From: Candidatus Methanocrinis natronophilus
GTDB taxonomy: Archaea; Halobacteriota; Methanosarcinia; Methanotrichales; Methanotrichaceae
Assembly (NCBI GenBank): GCA_029167045.1
Contig: JARFPK010000009.1
Location: 1-64,000, forward strand
DNA: 64,000 nucleotides
Direction: 5' to 3'
The position numbers and the translations under genes are program-made. Numbering within the stretch: the first letter of the stretch is position 1; every line of letters starts with the position of its first letter. The notes beneath the pieces were generated by a model that searched no databases, had not been told where the DNA came from, and saw only the letters and a list, made by a program, of their open reading frames with translations. Below, piece after piece: positions 8,140 to 16,452 of this stretch.

Positions 8140-8721
8140 GATAACCGAGGAGGCATACGAGATTCAATTATAAAAGTTGTCGTATTCCAAGATGGCAGAA
8201 TATCACAGGTCGTAGGCAAAGGCATCAGATACATGAGAGGCTGAAAAATGGGTCAAACTGGCGGATGGTGCGCCCCGCATAGCAAGCTACTAGGTATTCG
8301 ATAAAAATCAAACTAATTGAATTTAACATTGCAAATCGATGGCTGTAAAAATTCCAATTTCAGAATTCAAGATGCCTAATGTGGGATAATAAGCTGATTT
8401 GCCCTGTTCTTTTAAGGGGCGCAGAGCAATGGCTCGTTCAGCTGCATTCTTGGCAGCCAAAGAGCTCGCACGTCAGATCGTCCGGCTCGTATCCGAAGTT
8501 CTCGAAGTTCATGTTTGGTGGCTGCCATATACCGCAACCGACAGTAGCACAATTCGCCTCGACCTAGCCGACCTGAACGACGGAGATGGCCCGGACCGGT
8601 CGAACAGCGGAACCGCCGACAGACCCGGCGTCGATTCGACGACTTTGTTGAACCTCCCGTCACCGGGGGATCCAGGCGCTGACCCTGTTTATCACGATCA
8701 GCAAACGTTTCTGGTCCATGG
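8140..8721. other. Long intergenic region, AT-rich on its left side
   Basis: Bases 8140-8400 are AT-rich and probably hold the promoter of the regulator at 7738-8139. Bases 8400-8720 have higher GC and open frames on both strands (for example a forward frame from 8399), but none shows a domain, signal peptide or ribosome binding site, and the two strands are open together. I see no RNA gene here. Confidence 0.4.
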
Positions 8722-9378
8722 CTATGGATCCTCTTCTCCTCCGGGGACTCCTCCTGGCCGCCCCGCCGGATCGGCTCCAGCAGGTCCCGGCAGGATCTTC
8801 AGCCCGTAACTCGCCACCCCGCCGCGTTCATTTATGGTGAGGTTGCCGTCCCCCGACCATAGGCCCTCCTCTTCGCAGATCCTGATATTGATGTGGCCTA
8901 TGGACCGGCCTGCGGGGATCTTCATCATATCGGCGAACTCCACGAGATCGGCATCGAGGACGGAGCAGTTTTCGTCGAAGGTCTGGTTGATCCTCGCCAT
9001 GGCGTATCGGTCATCCCCCAGGATCACTCCTCCCCTGGTCGTCCTCCCTCCGGACTTCCCGATCTCTTCCCTTATCTCGTCGAGGCTCCTGTTCTCCTTC
9101 AGCAGATCCCTGGCTAGGGCTGGCGGGATCCGTTTGGTATCGACGAGCCATATGTGGAGGAAGTAGGCGTTCCCCCTTCTCAGCGCCATCCCCTCGGCCC
9201 GGAGGGGACCGCCGGGGGGAAGCCACTCGCCCTGATCTGTTGGAGGTGCTCGAATCTCCGGGAAGGGCCGACCATGGCCTAAGGTGGCTTCTGCGGGGGA
9301 AGAGAAGGCCGTCGTCACAGAGGAGATGAAAAGCCCCAAGACGATATACGTCCTAATATACGTCTTAATAAGCTTCAA
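8722..9378 (-). CDS. Secreted hypothetical protein
   Basis: About 218 aa. A TTG start at 9378 gives a good signal peptide (KLIKTYIRTYIVLGLFISSV, cleaved near AFSSPAEA); GAGGG lies upstream, and this start overlaps the end of the preceding gene by 14 bases, implying translational coupling. The mature part carries ALARDLLKENRSLDEIREEI, resembling DLLLKRRGLGEVRMLMQEEA in the upstream gene, so the two share a domain built of a short helix pair followed by a beta-rich segment (GDDRYAMARINQ versus GGETFRLVDVEH). It ends in a Gly/Pro-rich tail. Function unknown; location presumably the cell surface. Confidence 0.6.
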   Translation of the reverse strand: MKLIKTYIRTYIVLGLFISSVTTAFSSPAEATLGHGRPFPEIRAPPTDQGEWLPPGGPLRAEGMALRRGNAYFLHIWLVDTKRIPPALARDLLKENRSLDEIREEIGKSGGRTTRGGVILGDDRYAMARINQTFDENCSVLDADLVEFADMMKIPAGRSIGHINIRICEEEGLWSGDGNLTINERGGVASYGLKILPGPAGADPAGRPGGVPGGEEDP

Positions 9379-9952
9379 AGCGATCAGCCCTCTGTTGGGG
9401 GTCGAGGTGGAGGATGTACCTGCCGGCGAGGGCACCCCGATATATTACCATCGTCCCCGGCGCATCTGAGACTCTTTCTGAAGCTCTCTCTGAGGCCCTC
9501 CCAGAGACGTTCTCTGAGACGCTCACTATAATCTCTATCTGCCCGACGAAGTCACCTTCGACCTCAGAACGGCCGACCCGCGCAACCCCTTCCCTATCCT
9601 CGGCGATCATCGCTATTAGGACCTTCTCAGATCCATAGGATCGATGCTCGACGTCCACAAGCCTGAAGGTCTCGCCGCCGAGGGTCATCCTCCCCAGGTA
9701 TACGAAGGTGGGGCTTGCCTCCTCTTGCATGAGCATCCTGACCTCTCCGAGGCCCCTCCTCTTCAGGAGGAGGTCTCTGATCTGGTCGGGGGTGAGGAGC
9801 CTCAGCCCTTCGATCTCTATCCTGACGGGACGGTCCGCTTTCGAAAGCGATCCTGCGGGTCCCGTGGCGAAGCCTCTCCAGACGGAGAGGGTCTTCATCG
9901 GGCGGTGGGACGGGCCGACGGGATCTTCATGGATGCTCATCTCTTTCATCAT
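9365..9952 (-). CDS. Hypothetical protein related to the downstream secreted protein
   Basis: 195 aa with the shared segment RLLTPDQIRDLLLKRRGLGE followed by TFVYLGRMTLGGETFRLVDV. Near the C-terminus is a short repeat (SENVSGRASERASERVSDA) caused by repeated TCTGAG/CTCTC units at 9465-9530 in the DNA. No convincing signal peptide is present from this start, so the true start could be internal, or an N-terminal export signal may have been lost. It is the middle gene of three on the minus strand (10834 to 8722) and ends inside the start region of the last. Confidence 0.55.
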   Translation of the reverse strand: MMKEMSIHEDPVGPSHRPMKTLSVWRGFATGPAGSLSKADRPVRIEIEGLRLLTPDQIRDLLLKRRGLGEVRMLMQEEASPTFVYLGRMTLGGETFRLVDVEHRSYGSEKVLIAMIAEDREGVARVGRSEVEGDFVGQIEIIVSVSENVSGRASERASERVSDAPGTMVIYRGALAGRYILHLDPQQRADRFEAY

Positions 9953-10084
9953 AACAGGTCACCCCAGTTCTCGGAGGCGCGGGCCTGTCGGCCCACGATC
10001 CGATGGAGACCTCGGATGTCGGATATGGGGGGCGCCCTAGAACATGGTCGTAGGCCCTTCAAAGCCCCCCACATCTCCTCCAGC

Positions 10085-10834
10085 TCACCGCTTGAAGCTC
10101 CTTCCATCAGAGCCGAATTTCATCCGATCCTTCAAATCTCCCCTACCCTGCATCACCTTTGATCTCTCCATCATGCTTCTCTCCCCGGTCCTATCCCATC
10201 CGCAAAGGGCTGGTCCACCAACGGCTCCCATCAGGGCACAGACCTCTCTCTGCTCCCGAAGCTCGGCGAGGGTCATATCCTCCATCTCGGCCCTCCTCTC
10301 TTCTCTGAGTGCCTCGATCTCGGCGAGGGTCATCTTATCGAGGACGGCGATCTTCTCCTCTCTGAGCGCCTCGATCTCCTCCAAGGTCATCCCCTCGAGG
10401 TCTTCAGCCGTCAGGTTGGTCAGGAGGAGGCAGATGTTGAGGCCGAGGAAAGCGCGGTCACGGTCGGTCCTCTCCCGCCGAGTCTCCCGGAGCTCTCTAA
10501 CGGTCTTATCTTCCATCTCGGCCCTCTTCTCCTCTCTCAGCTCTGCCATCTCTTCTCTTGTCATGTTACGCAGCTGGTTAATCCTCTCCTCTCTCATATC
10601 CCGGAGCTCCGCGAGGGTCAGATTTTCCATCTCTTCAGCGGTCAGATCTTCCCCTAGGGGAACGCCCCCCCAAAAGCCTCCGACCATATAGCCCCGATCC
10701 ATACCTCGGTCCATGGGGCCATAGCTCATCATTCCGGATCTGTCACCCTTACCACCCCAATGTGGGGCTGACATGGCGGGCACCGCCAGGAGGCAGACCA
10801 CTGCCAAAGTCATCAAAGATCTTCCTAGTCTCAT
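10085..10834 (-). CDS. Secreted coiled-coil protein with 19-residue repeats
   Basis: 249 aa: a signal peptide (MRLGRSLMTLAVVCLLAVPA, cleaved near MSA), a Gly/Met-rich linker (PMDRGMDRGYMVGGFWGG), then six units of 19 residues at 71-127 and 148-204. Typical units are NMTREEMAELREEKRAEME and KMTLAEIEALREERRAEME, pattern (M/L)T-x2-E-(I/M/L)-x2-LREE(K/R). The units are highly charged and helical, predicting a rod or coiled coil. Between the blocks is a hydrophobic segment with one Cys (LGLNICLLLTNL). The role is unknown; a periplasmic or envelope scaffold is a reasonable guess. It is first of three codirectional genes and lies below a cluster of repeated sites at 10905-10995. Confidence 0.65.
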   Translation of the reverse strand: MRLGRSLMTLAVVCLLAVPAMSAPHWGGKGDRSGMMSYGPMDRGMDRGYMVGGFWGGVPLGEDLTAEEMENLTLAELRDMREERINQLRNMTREEMAELREEKRAEMEDKTVRELRETRRERTDRDRAFLGLNICLLLTNLTAEDLEGMTLEEIEALREEKIAVLDKMTLAEIEALREERRAEMEDMTLAELREQREVCALMGAVGGPALCGWDRTGERSMMERSKVMQGRGDLKDRMKFGSDGRSFKR

Positions 10835-10904
10835 ATCCTATACCTCACAGCCGGGGAAGCCCTGCTCCATCTACGGCAGCGATATCCACCGGCATATCCA
10901 CCCT

Positions 10905-10995
10905 GAACCCGAACGATAGATAAAATTAGAGCCGAACTAAACCGAACGATTACCGTTCAGATCAGGATCAATACGCTGATAAACGTTCAGTTTCT
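10905..10995. promoter_or_regulatory. Cluster of GAACG/CGTTC half-sites, possible operator
   Basis: Within about 90 bases upstream of the coiled-coil gene there are CCCGAACGATA, GCCGAACTAAA and ACCGAACGATTA in one orientation and ACCGTTCAG and AACGTTCAG in the other. One pair forms GAACG-ATTAC-CGTTC. Repeated half-sites in both orientations 70-160 bases upstream of a start suggest binding by a dimeric regulator. No experimental counterpart is known to me. Confidence 0.35.
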
Positions 10996-11040
10996 GACAA
11001 AAATCTATTTAATAGTTCAATAGGATCTTTAAACCATTAT

Positions 11041-11448
11041 ATGATCTTATTTTGAGAAAAGCTGTAGTCTCCTTCGATCTATTCAACCAACCCTCCGCCC
11101 CCGCCGCCACCTTCGCCACGATCTCCCCCGAGTCCAGCCCCCTGGCCCGGAACTCCTCCGCCCTTCGGAGGATAAAGGGCGTCGTCGACGATGTAGTGGT
11201 CGCCAGTGTCCGATCTATGGCCCTGAATCGTGCCCTCGAAAAACGTCACCCCTCGGGCTTCCAGAAAACACCGAGAAGACTTGAACATATTTCTAAATTG
11301 GAATGGCGGAACCTGGATCGCCTCCAAACGAAGGCAACGTTGCATCAGATCCAAGAGGGCGACGGTGGTAGGAGTAAAGATGGACCACCCTCTCCCCTGG
11401 GTCCACGGTGGCTATCTCGGCCCGGGAGTTGACGACTCGGATCTGCAT
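11041..11448 (-). pseudogene. Frameshifted paralogue of the gene at 11814
   Basis: Three frames together give a protein matching the plus-strand gene at 11814-12176: RVVNSRAEIATVDPGERVVH; then LRLEAIQVPPFQFRNMFKSS and RCFLEARGVTFFEGTIQGHR through DHYIVDD; then ILRRAEEFRARGLDSGEIVA. The corresponding plus-strand stretches are HLEAVDELSSSRYRNMCKSS, EAHGVKIFEGMVQRR and FTVDDGAILRRVGELRARGL. Two frameshifts, one near the YHRRP segment and one after IVDDA, break it. Its full N-terminus shows what the intact version of the family may look like: about 130 aa starting MQIRVVNS. Confidence 0.65.
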
Positions 11449-11729
11449 TATGGAGGTGGTGACCGTCCCGACAGGCGAAAAGTGTTTCGATCTCGCGGTA
11501 TCATGCCCCGCAATCCCGGCCCTCCGGCGAAGGAGAGTTGGGCATGTAGAGCAGCACCCAACTTTTATTCGACCTCGATATTCAAAGCTCTGCAATGATC
11601 CTGGGGGCTCTCGTTCAGGGGGTCCTGGACTCTATCTCCGGGCCGTCCACCTCCTCCGGCGGCTAGGGCGAAGGGTGGCGTTTTTGAGGAGGAGTATCTT
11701 GTGGGGACATGAGCGACGATAACTTTCTG

Positions 11730-11763
11730 AAAGTTAGCGTTTATGGAGAAAAACGCTAACTTT
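11730..11763. promoter_or_regulatory. Perfect 13-bp inverted repeat beside a TATA-like box
   Basis: AAAGTTAGCGTTT at 11730-11742 and its exact reverse complement at 11751-11763 enclose an 8-base loop. TTTTATACTG follows at once and could be the TATA box of the gene starting at about 11814. A perfect palindrome overlapping a promoter is the classical layout of an operator; as RNA it would form a strong hairpin. Confidence 0.45.
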
Positions 11764-11813
11764 TATACTGTTAAGAATCAATAGCATCAGCCATAGCGGG
11801 GAGAAAGCCGTGG

Positions 11814-12176
11814 GTGGTCTATCCGAGGGCGAGGGTCGTCCATCTGGCCTTCTCCCTCCCCGCTGTCGTTCTCTTCGAGCTAATTAAAGGATGCCCCCAC
11901 CTGGAGGCGGTCGACGAGCTCTCTTCGTCCAGATACCGAAACATGTGCAAGTCTTCCCGGAGCCTTCTGGAGGCCCATGGGGTGAAGATCTTCGAGGGCA
12001 TGGTTCAGAGACGTAGAGCAGACAGGACCGGCTATTTCACCGTCGATGACGGCGCCATCCTCCGGAGGGTGGGAGAGCTCCGGGCCAGGGGGCTGGACTC
12101 CGGGCAGATAGTGGCGAAGGTGGCTGAAGAAGCGGGGGCATCCCCGGAGCTGGTGGGGTTCATTTTGGGGCGATGA
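11814..12176 (+). CDS. Small hypothetical protein of a duplicated family
   Basis: About 120 aa from a GTG start; the real start could differ, because the inverted paralogue at 11041-11448 carries some 14 extra N-terminal residues. Visible parts are a hydrophobic first strand (ARVVHLAFSLPAVVLFELIK), a Cys-containing helix (SSSRYRNMCKSSRSLLEAHG) and a C-terminal helical segment (GLDSGQIVAKVAEEAGASPE) like a small DNA-binding or partner-binding helix pair. I do not recognise the family. Two copies in opposite orientation, one broken, and a palindrome between them suggest a mobile or self-regulating small locus, which is inference. Confidence 0.5.
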   Translation: MVYPRARVVHLAFSLPAVVLFELIKGCPHLEAVDELSSSRYRNMCKSSRSLLEAHGVKIFEGMVQRRRADRTGYFTVDDGAILRRVGELRARGLDSGQIVAKVAEEAGASPELVGFILGR

Positions 12177-12421
12177 TACCGCAACACTTTTCGTATATCG
12201 GAACCGTCAAGTCGGACCCTGACCCGCCGCTTTAGATCCTAACTGGGTGCTTCAATGTGGCCATGGCTTTTTATCCGTGGAAAGGGCTGGATTGGCTGAC
12301 AATTGCGCCCCCCACTCCCGAGATAAGTCGCCTGCGACAAGATCCGTATGCCTCAGTCAGTTTCCAAGGGTTTTTAAAGGTGCAAGACATCCTATACAAA
12401 AAAAGAACAGGATCGGTTGGA

Positions 12422-12670
12422 ATGTTTGGATGGCTTTGGTTTCTCCTCATAGGGGTTGTAGCTGGCTGGTTGGCAGGCCACATAACAAAAGGAAAGGGAT
12501 TCGGCCTCATAGGGAACATGGTAGTGGGTGTGATCGGAGCCTTCGTTGGTGGCTTTCTATTCGGGCTGGTGGGCCTCTCTGCCCATGGCTTCATAGGATC
12601 GTTGATCGCGGCTACAGTCGGTGCGGTGGCTTTCATATCCGCGGTGAGTTACATAAAGAAGATCAGCTAA
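12422..12670 (+). CDS. GlsB/YeaQ/YmgE-family small membrane protein
   Basis: 82 aa with three hydrophobic segments rich in small residues: FGWLWFLLIGVVAGWLAGHI, GLIGNMVVGVIGAFVGGFLF and FIGSLIAATVGAVAFISAVS. The G-x3-G-W-L-A-G-x-I and G-x-I-G-x3-G patterns are those of the GlsB/YeaQ/YmgE (transglycosylase-associated, Gly-zipper) family found in stress responses. The molecular function of the family is not settled. The ATG at 12422 fits the family's usual length; reading upstream frames adds unrelated residues. It is a single gene preceded by an AT-rich stretch with a TTTTTAAAGG element. Confidence 0.85.
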   Translation: MFGWLWFLLIGVVAGWLAGHITKGKGFGLIGNMVVGVIGAFVGGFLFGLVGLSAHGFIGSLIAATVGAVAFISAVSYIKKIS

Positions 12671-12916
12671 TTTCCCATCCGTCCTGGCTCGATGGTGGAG
12701 ACCTTAGAGAACGCCCGGATGTACATCCGGAGCGATCCGGGGCCCCTCTCACTAAGATCTTCGGGTTGACTGCCTTCGAGCTGGAGTGAGGATGGGCCGG
12801 GACTATCGGCCAAAGATCGGACGCTCTTGCGATGACGCCATTCTGAGGCCCCTTGCTGCCGAGGTTAAAGATCTAGAAAGATCTATATATTCATAGTCCG
12901 ACAATTAAAACAGAGC

Positions 12917-14155
12917 ATGGACTCGAGGAGCCGGTTTCTATGGATGGCTGCCGCGATCCTGGTTGTTGCGGTGGCCGGGGTCGTATACTTAACCCAGAAC
13001 TTCATAACAACTATACTCTTGAGCTTCTTTCTCGCCTACGTACTGTACCCCATCTACTCGCGCATTTTGACCCTGACCAAGAGAAAGCGGATCTCCGCCC
13101 TCCTATCCCTATCCATCGTCTTTCTCATATTCCTCGTCTTCGTCTTGAGCGTCATCAACGCCCTCGCGACGGAGATCTCCAACCTATATGCCTCCCAGGA
13201 TTCATGGGAAGAGACCGCCAGCAAGCTGGCGGATACCGCTGGAAACTTCTTCGAGCGGACCGCCACCTATGCGGACGATCGGGCCCCGGAGTTCGTGGCC
13301 CCCCACCTCGGGGATCTCATCGCCCTCGCCGAAGATCAGATAGCTCCGATCCTCGCAGCTCCTGCCGCATGGCTTGTACCGGAGGTGCTACCCAGGGTTT
13401 CAAGGGCCATTATTGGCCTTGCGGACTGGATCGCAGGTAACCTGCCTATCTTGATGGCCCAGTTTGGCGTAGCCATTCTCCTCACCTACTACCTCCTCGT
13501 TGACGGGGCCAGATCTCTTGAGAGGTTTCTGCAGCTCTTCCCCGAGAGGGCGACGATCCGCCGCTTCCTCGGCGAGTTAAACTCCATCTACAACAGCTTC
13601 TTCAACGTCTACCTGATAAACGACCTTCTTATAGGGCTTATAGCGGCCTTCTTATACCTCGCAGTTGGCGTACCCTATCCCTTCCTCTGGGGGATGGTCA
13701 CCGCCGTCTTTGCCCTCATCCCCCTCATAGGCTCCGCGACGGTCTACGTCCCCATGGCTTTGTACTATCTCGTGATGGGCGAATACCTCAAGGTGGCGGC
13801 CCTTCTGATCCTCGGGACCCTCTTATTGAACATATTTCCTGAGAATATCATGCGTCCGGCTCTCGCTAGGGCAGGGGCCGCGATCCATCCCGCCGTAACC
13901 CTCCTCGCCTTCGCAGCGCCGATATTCGTCATCGGGGTGATGGGGGTGGTCGTCGGTCCTGCCGTCTACGGCTTCGTCCTCGCAGCCTACAGGACCCGTC
14001 TATCGATGATGGAAGAAGAGGTGGGGGCTGGGGCCAGACCCTTCGGACGGCCCCCACCACCAGCCAGAAGCCACCTATCCGTCTCTGAGAGGTTCCGCCG
14101 CTCCGGTCGGAGGATCAGACGGTTCCTCTCGAGGATATCAGGAGGGCGGACGTGA
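12917..14155 (+). CDS. AI-2E family transporter (PerM/UPF0118)
   Basis: 412 aa with about eight membrane segments. The first two are at residues 8-50 (FLWMAAAILVVAVAGVVYLT and FITTILLSFFLAYVLYPIYS), followed by another segment and a long extracytoplasmic helical stretch. A block of C-terminal segments then contains PYPFLWGMVTAVFALIPLIG and NIFPENIMRPALARAGAAIH, the conserved P-x-P-x-x-x-G and Y-x-x-x-P-x-x-x-R-type regions of the family. Members export small molecules such as autoinducer-2 or exchange ions; the substrate here is unknown. The C-terminal 50 residues are basic and Arg-rich (FRRSGRRIRRFLSRI). It stands alone with a TATA-like ATCTATATATTC about 30 bases upstream, so the mRNA is probably almost leaderless. 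Confidence 0.85.
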   Translation: MDSRSRFLWMAAAILVVAVAGVVYLTQNFITTILLSFFLAYVLYPIYSRILTLTKRKRISALLSLSIVFLIFLVFVLSVINALATEISNLYASQDSWEETASKLADTAGNFFERTATYADDRAPEFVAPHLGDLIALAEDQIAPILAAPAAWLVPEVLPRVSRAIIGLADWIAGNLPILMAQFGVAILLTYYLLVDGARSLERFLQLFPERATIRRFLGELNSIYNSFFNVYLINDLLIGLIAAFLYLAVGVPYPFLWGMVTAVFALIPLIGSATVYVPMALYYLVMGEYLKVAALLILGTLLLNIFPENIMRPALARAGAAIHPAVTLLAFAAPIFVIGVMGVVVGPAVYGFVLAAYRTRLSMMEEEVGAGARPFGRPPPPARSHLSVSERFRRSGRRIRRFLSRISGGRT

Positions 14156-14748
14156 GATGGCGTGGATGGGGGGTTCGCCATCTTTATCGTCTCATAGCTC
14201 CTTATCAGCCTCCATAAGGTGGCGTCTCTCTCTGGACGCAGCTGCCCCGATTTCAGGTACAGAAAGGCCGGGACCGGGACTCGGGCCGCAGAGCGCCTCG
14301 CCTACGGGACGGCGGTGAAATTAGTTGATACGAGGTCGGCAAGCCGGGAAGGTGGTCGGAGGTAAAGCTCCCTGCTCGTTAGAGCCTGAGCAGGAGCACG
14401 GCTCTGAGGGGCGGCTGCGATCCGTCTCGATCCGACAGTCGCCGAGAGGGGTTATTCCCGTCAGTCCCTATCATCCTCTTTCGAGCGGCTGCAGCGGAAG
14501 CGTTGGAGAAGATCCGAGCAGAGTAGCGAGACGTGCCGGGGGCGGAGATGAGACCCCCACTCCAACTTCTACCTCCCTCATCCGGCTTAGTTATGCGATC
14601 CACTCCCTTGAAGTGGGCGGCCATCTAGCCACATAACTATGGCCGTCAGTAAGGATCCGGGCCGCCCACACCCCACCCCTGGGCGCGGGGGCGATGGGTG
14701 GTGTTTCTGTGGGTGCTATTCTTATGGCGAGCCGCTTCGGCCACCAAT
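14156..14748. other. Intergenic region with a relic of a HEAT-repeat gene
   Basis: About 590 bases without an intact gene. Positions 14428-14475 (ACAGTCGCCGAG to CAGTCCCTATCATC) match the DNA just upstream of the HEAT-repeat gene (21408-21452). Positions 14483-14532 (GCGGCTGCAGCGGAAGCG to GATCCGAGCAGAGTAGCG) match that gene's last codons and stop (22507-22548). The two matches are nearly adjacent here but 1 kb apart in the intact copy, so almost the whole gene has been deleted. Nothing else was recognised in this stretch. Confidence 0.65.
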
Positions 14749-15219
14749 CTATCGCCATAGGGAAAAGAAATCAGGAACGAAGGGGAGGACGAAGGTAACG
14801 ACGCCGATGACCGCCACGGAATGGAGGATGGAGACCTCAAGGAAGGCGAAGGTGACGCCTGCGGCTAGGGCATCGATGCTGGTAGCTACGGCGAGGAAGG
14901 CGAGGATCCGGTGGTCCAGGATGTCTGCCGCCTTTTCCCCCGGGGCCGTCGTGGAGGAATCGCGGATCATCTTTGCCCCTATGAGGGCGAGGAGGCAGAA
15001 AGCGACCCAGTGGTCGTATCCTGAGACGGCATCGATGAATTGCGAGCCCCCGAACCAGCCGATCACTGGCATTAAGGCCTGAAAGCCGCCGAAGAGGAGA
15101 GCGACATTGGTGGCTATCTTCAATCGCTCCTCCATAACCACTGCCCAGCCGGCCACCGCGACGGCGAAGGCGTCCAGGGCGAGGACAAGGGCGATCAGGA
15201 GGATGGATAAGCTGTCCAT
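14749..15219 (-). CDS. mntP: Manganese efflux pump MntP (DUF204), C-terminally shortened
   Basis: 156 aa with five hydrophobic segments. The paired family signatures are present: ALDAFAVAVAGW near residues 14-25 and SIDALAAGVTFAF near 113-125, each with the conserved Asp in a D-A-(F/L)-A-x3-(A/G) context that lines the Mn2+ path. Family members are normally about 185 aa with six membrane helices. Here the reading ends shortly after VVTFVLPFVPDFFSLWR, so the last helix is missing. This may be a recent truncation, and activity is doubtful. The start matches the family (short MDSLSILLIAL). Confidence 0.75.
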   Translation of the reverse strand: MDSLSILLIALVLALDAFAVAVAGWAVVMEERLKIATNVALLFGGFQALMPVIGWFGGSQFIDAVSGYDHWVAFCLLALIGAKMIRDSSTTAPGEKAADILDHRILAFLAVATSIDALAAGVTFAFLEVSILHSVAVIGVVTFVLPFVPDFFSLWR

Positions 15220-15374
15220 TAGACTCTCTATCCAACGACGATCAAAGAGCCCCGACCATACACGGGGATTGGAGATTTGAGATGCCCCATTTCCTCCGGC
15301 TCAGAAGTGTGCGTCTCGGCAAAGGCGGGGTGTCAAACTCCGCACCTTCCAATAGGGATCCGATGGTATGCCGT

Positions 15375-16109
15375 TCACTCTTCTTGACAGAGGTCGGTGG
15401 AGACGAAACCGTCCCCCTCCCTCCTCATCTCGCATGCGATCTTTCCGTCTACGATCCGGAGGATCCTATCGGTCTTCTCGGCCATCGTCATATCGTGAGT
15501 GACGAGGATGAAGGTCTGTTTCATCTGGCGGTTGAGCTTCCTCAACAGCTCGTAGATCATGTCGGAGCTCTTCGAATCGAGGTTTCCCGTCGGCTCGTCC
15601 CCTATGACTATGGAGGGATGGGCGGCGAGGGCCCTGGCCACCGCCACCCTCTGGTTCTGGCCTCCAGAGAGCTGGTTTGGCCTGTTGTGGAGCCTGTCTC
15701 CAAGCCCCACCTCTTCCAGAAGGGCGACGGCCCTCTCCTTAGCCTCATCTCTATCTACGCCGGCTATCAAAAGCGGCATCATCACATTCTCTATGGCGTT
15801 GAACTCTGGGAGAAGGTGGTGAAACTGGAATATGAAGCCCAGCTCTTTATTTCTCAGCCTCGCTCTCTCTGTCGGTGTCGCATCCGTTATGTTTTGACCC
15901 TTCAGCCAGATCTCGCCTCCCGAGGGGGTGTCCAATAGGCCGATCAGGTTCAGAAGGGTCGACTTGCCGCTTCCACTCGGCCCGACTATGGAGAGGACCT
16001 CCCCCTCTTTTATGGTCAGGTCGACGTCATCCAGGGCCACCACTTCAACGCCGTCTCCGTATACCTTTCTAAGCTTCTTGATCTCGATGATGTTAGTCAA
16101 GCGGGACAT
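15375..16109 (-). CDS. ABC transporter ATPase, LolD/MacB type
   Basis: About 244 aa in the cytoplasm, energising the neighbouring permeases. Walker A is GPSGSGKS, the Q-loop is FQFHHLLPEF, the signature is LSGGQNQR (most relatives have LSGGQQQR), Walker B is IVIGDEP and the switch His is in LVTHD. The LolD-like features NLIGLLDTPSGGEI and LRNKELGFIFQ place it in the family that drives lipoprotein or peptide transport without alternating access across the membrane. The start is put at the Met before SRLTNIIEI, which matches family N-termini. It is separated from the permease gene at 16453 by about 340 bases but is codirectional. Confidence 0.85.
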   Translation of the reverse strand: MSRLTNIIEIKKLRKVYGDGVEVVALDDVDLTIKEGEVLSIVGPSGSGKSTLLNLIGLLDTPSGGEIWLKGQNITDATPTERARLRNKELGFIFQFHHLLPEFNAIENVMMPLLIAGVDRDEAKERAVALLEEVGLGDRLHNRPNQLSGGQNQRVAVARALAAHPSIVIGDEPTGNLDSKSSDMIYELLRKLNRQMKQTFILVTHDMTMAEKTDRILRIVDGKIACEMRREGDGFVSTDLCQEE

Positions 16110-16452
16110 CCTCCACGATTTTGATTTTATTCCCACCGCCACCGCAGGATCGAGGGTGGGGGCGGTCCAGGCGGATAATATCCCCCGGGACTTTCATGGA
16201 GACTACTAAGGCGGCGACGTACTTGAACGTCTCTGCTACCTGAACTTCGCCACCTTGCATTCCATCTATATCCCGGCGGGATTATCGATCGTAGACCTCA
16301 GGGTCGCGCCGATGCATGTCCATCTGGATTCCTATCCGTCTTCGGCCCTTGGGCTTATCATCCTGATCCTGGACTCACCTACCGGCTTTGAGATGATCGC
16401 CTCCGGCTCTTTGATGATGGGCTCCAATGCTGAGTCGATCTCTTATGATTAT
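16110..16452. other. Gap inside the ABC cluster
   Basis: About 340 bases between the last permease and the ATPase. A minus-strand frame of about 55 codons starting MQGGEVQVAETFKYVAALVV and running into the ATPase start is open, but it lacks family similarity and a clear ribosome binding site. The gap may carry a separate promoter for the ATPase or a deleted gene. Confidence 0.3.

Noticed and set aside
8399-8809. Forward open frame of 136 codons
   Set aside because: It overlaps the better supported secreted-protein gene on the other strand, has a Pro/Gly-rich end typical of antisense reading, and shows no ribosome binding site or domain.
9465-9540. Short TCTGAG/CTCTC repeats resembling direct repeats
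   Set aside because: They lie inside a coding frame and encode SERASERVS; units are too short and irregular for a CRISPR.
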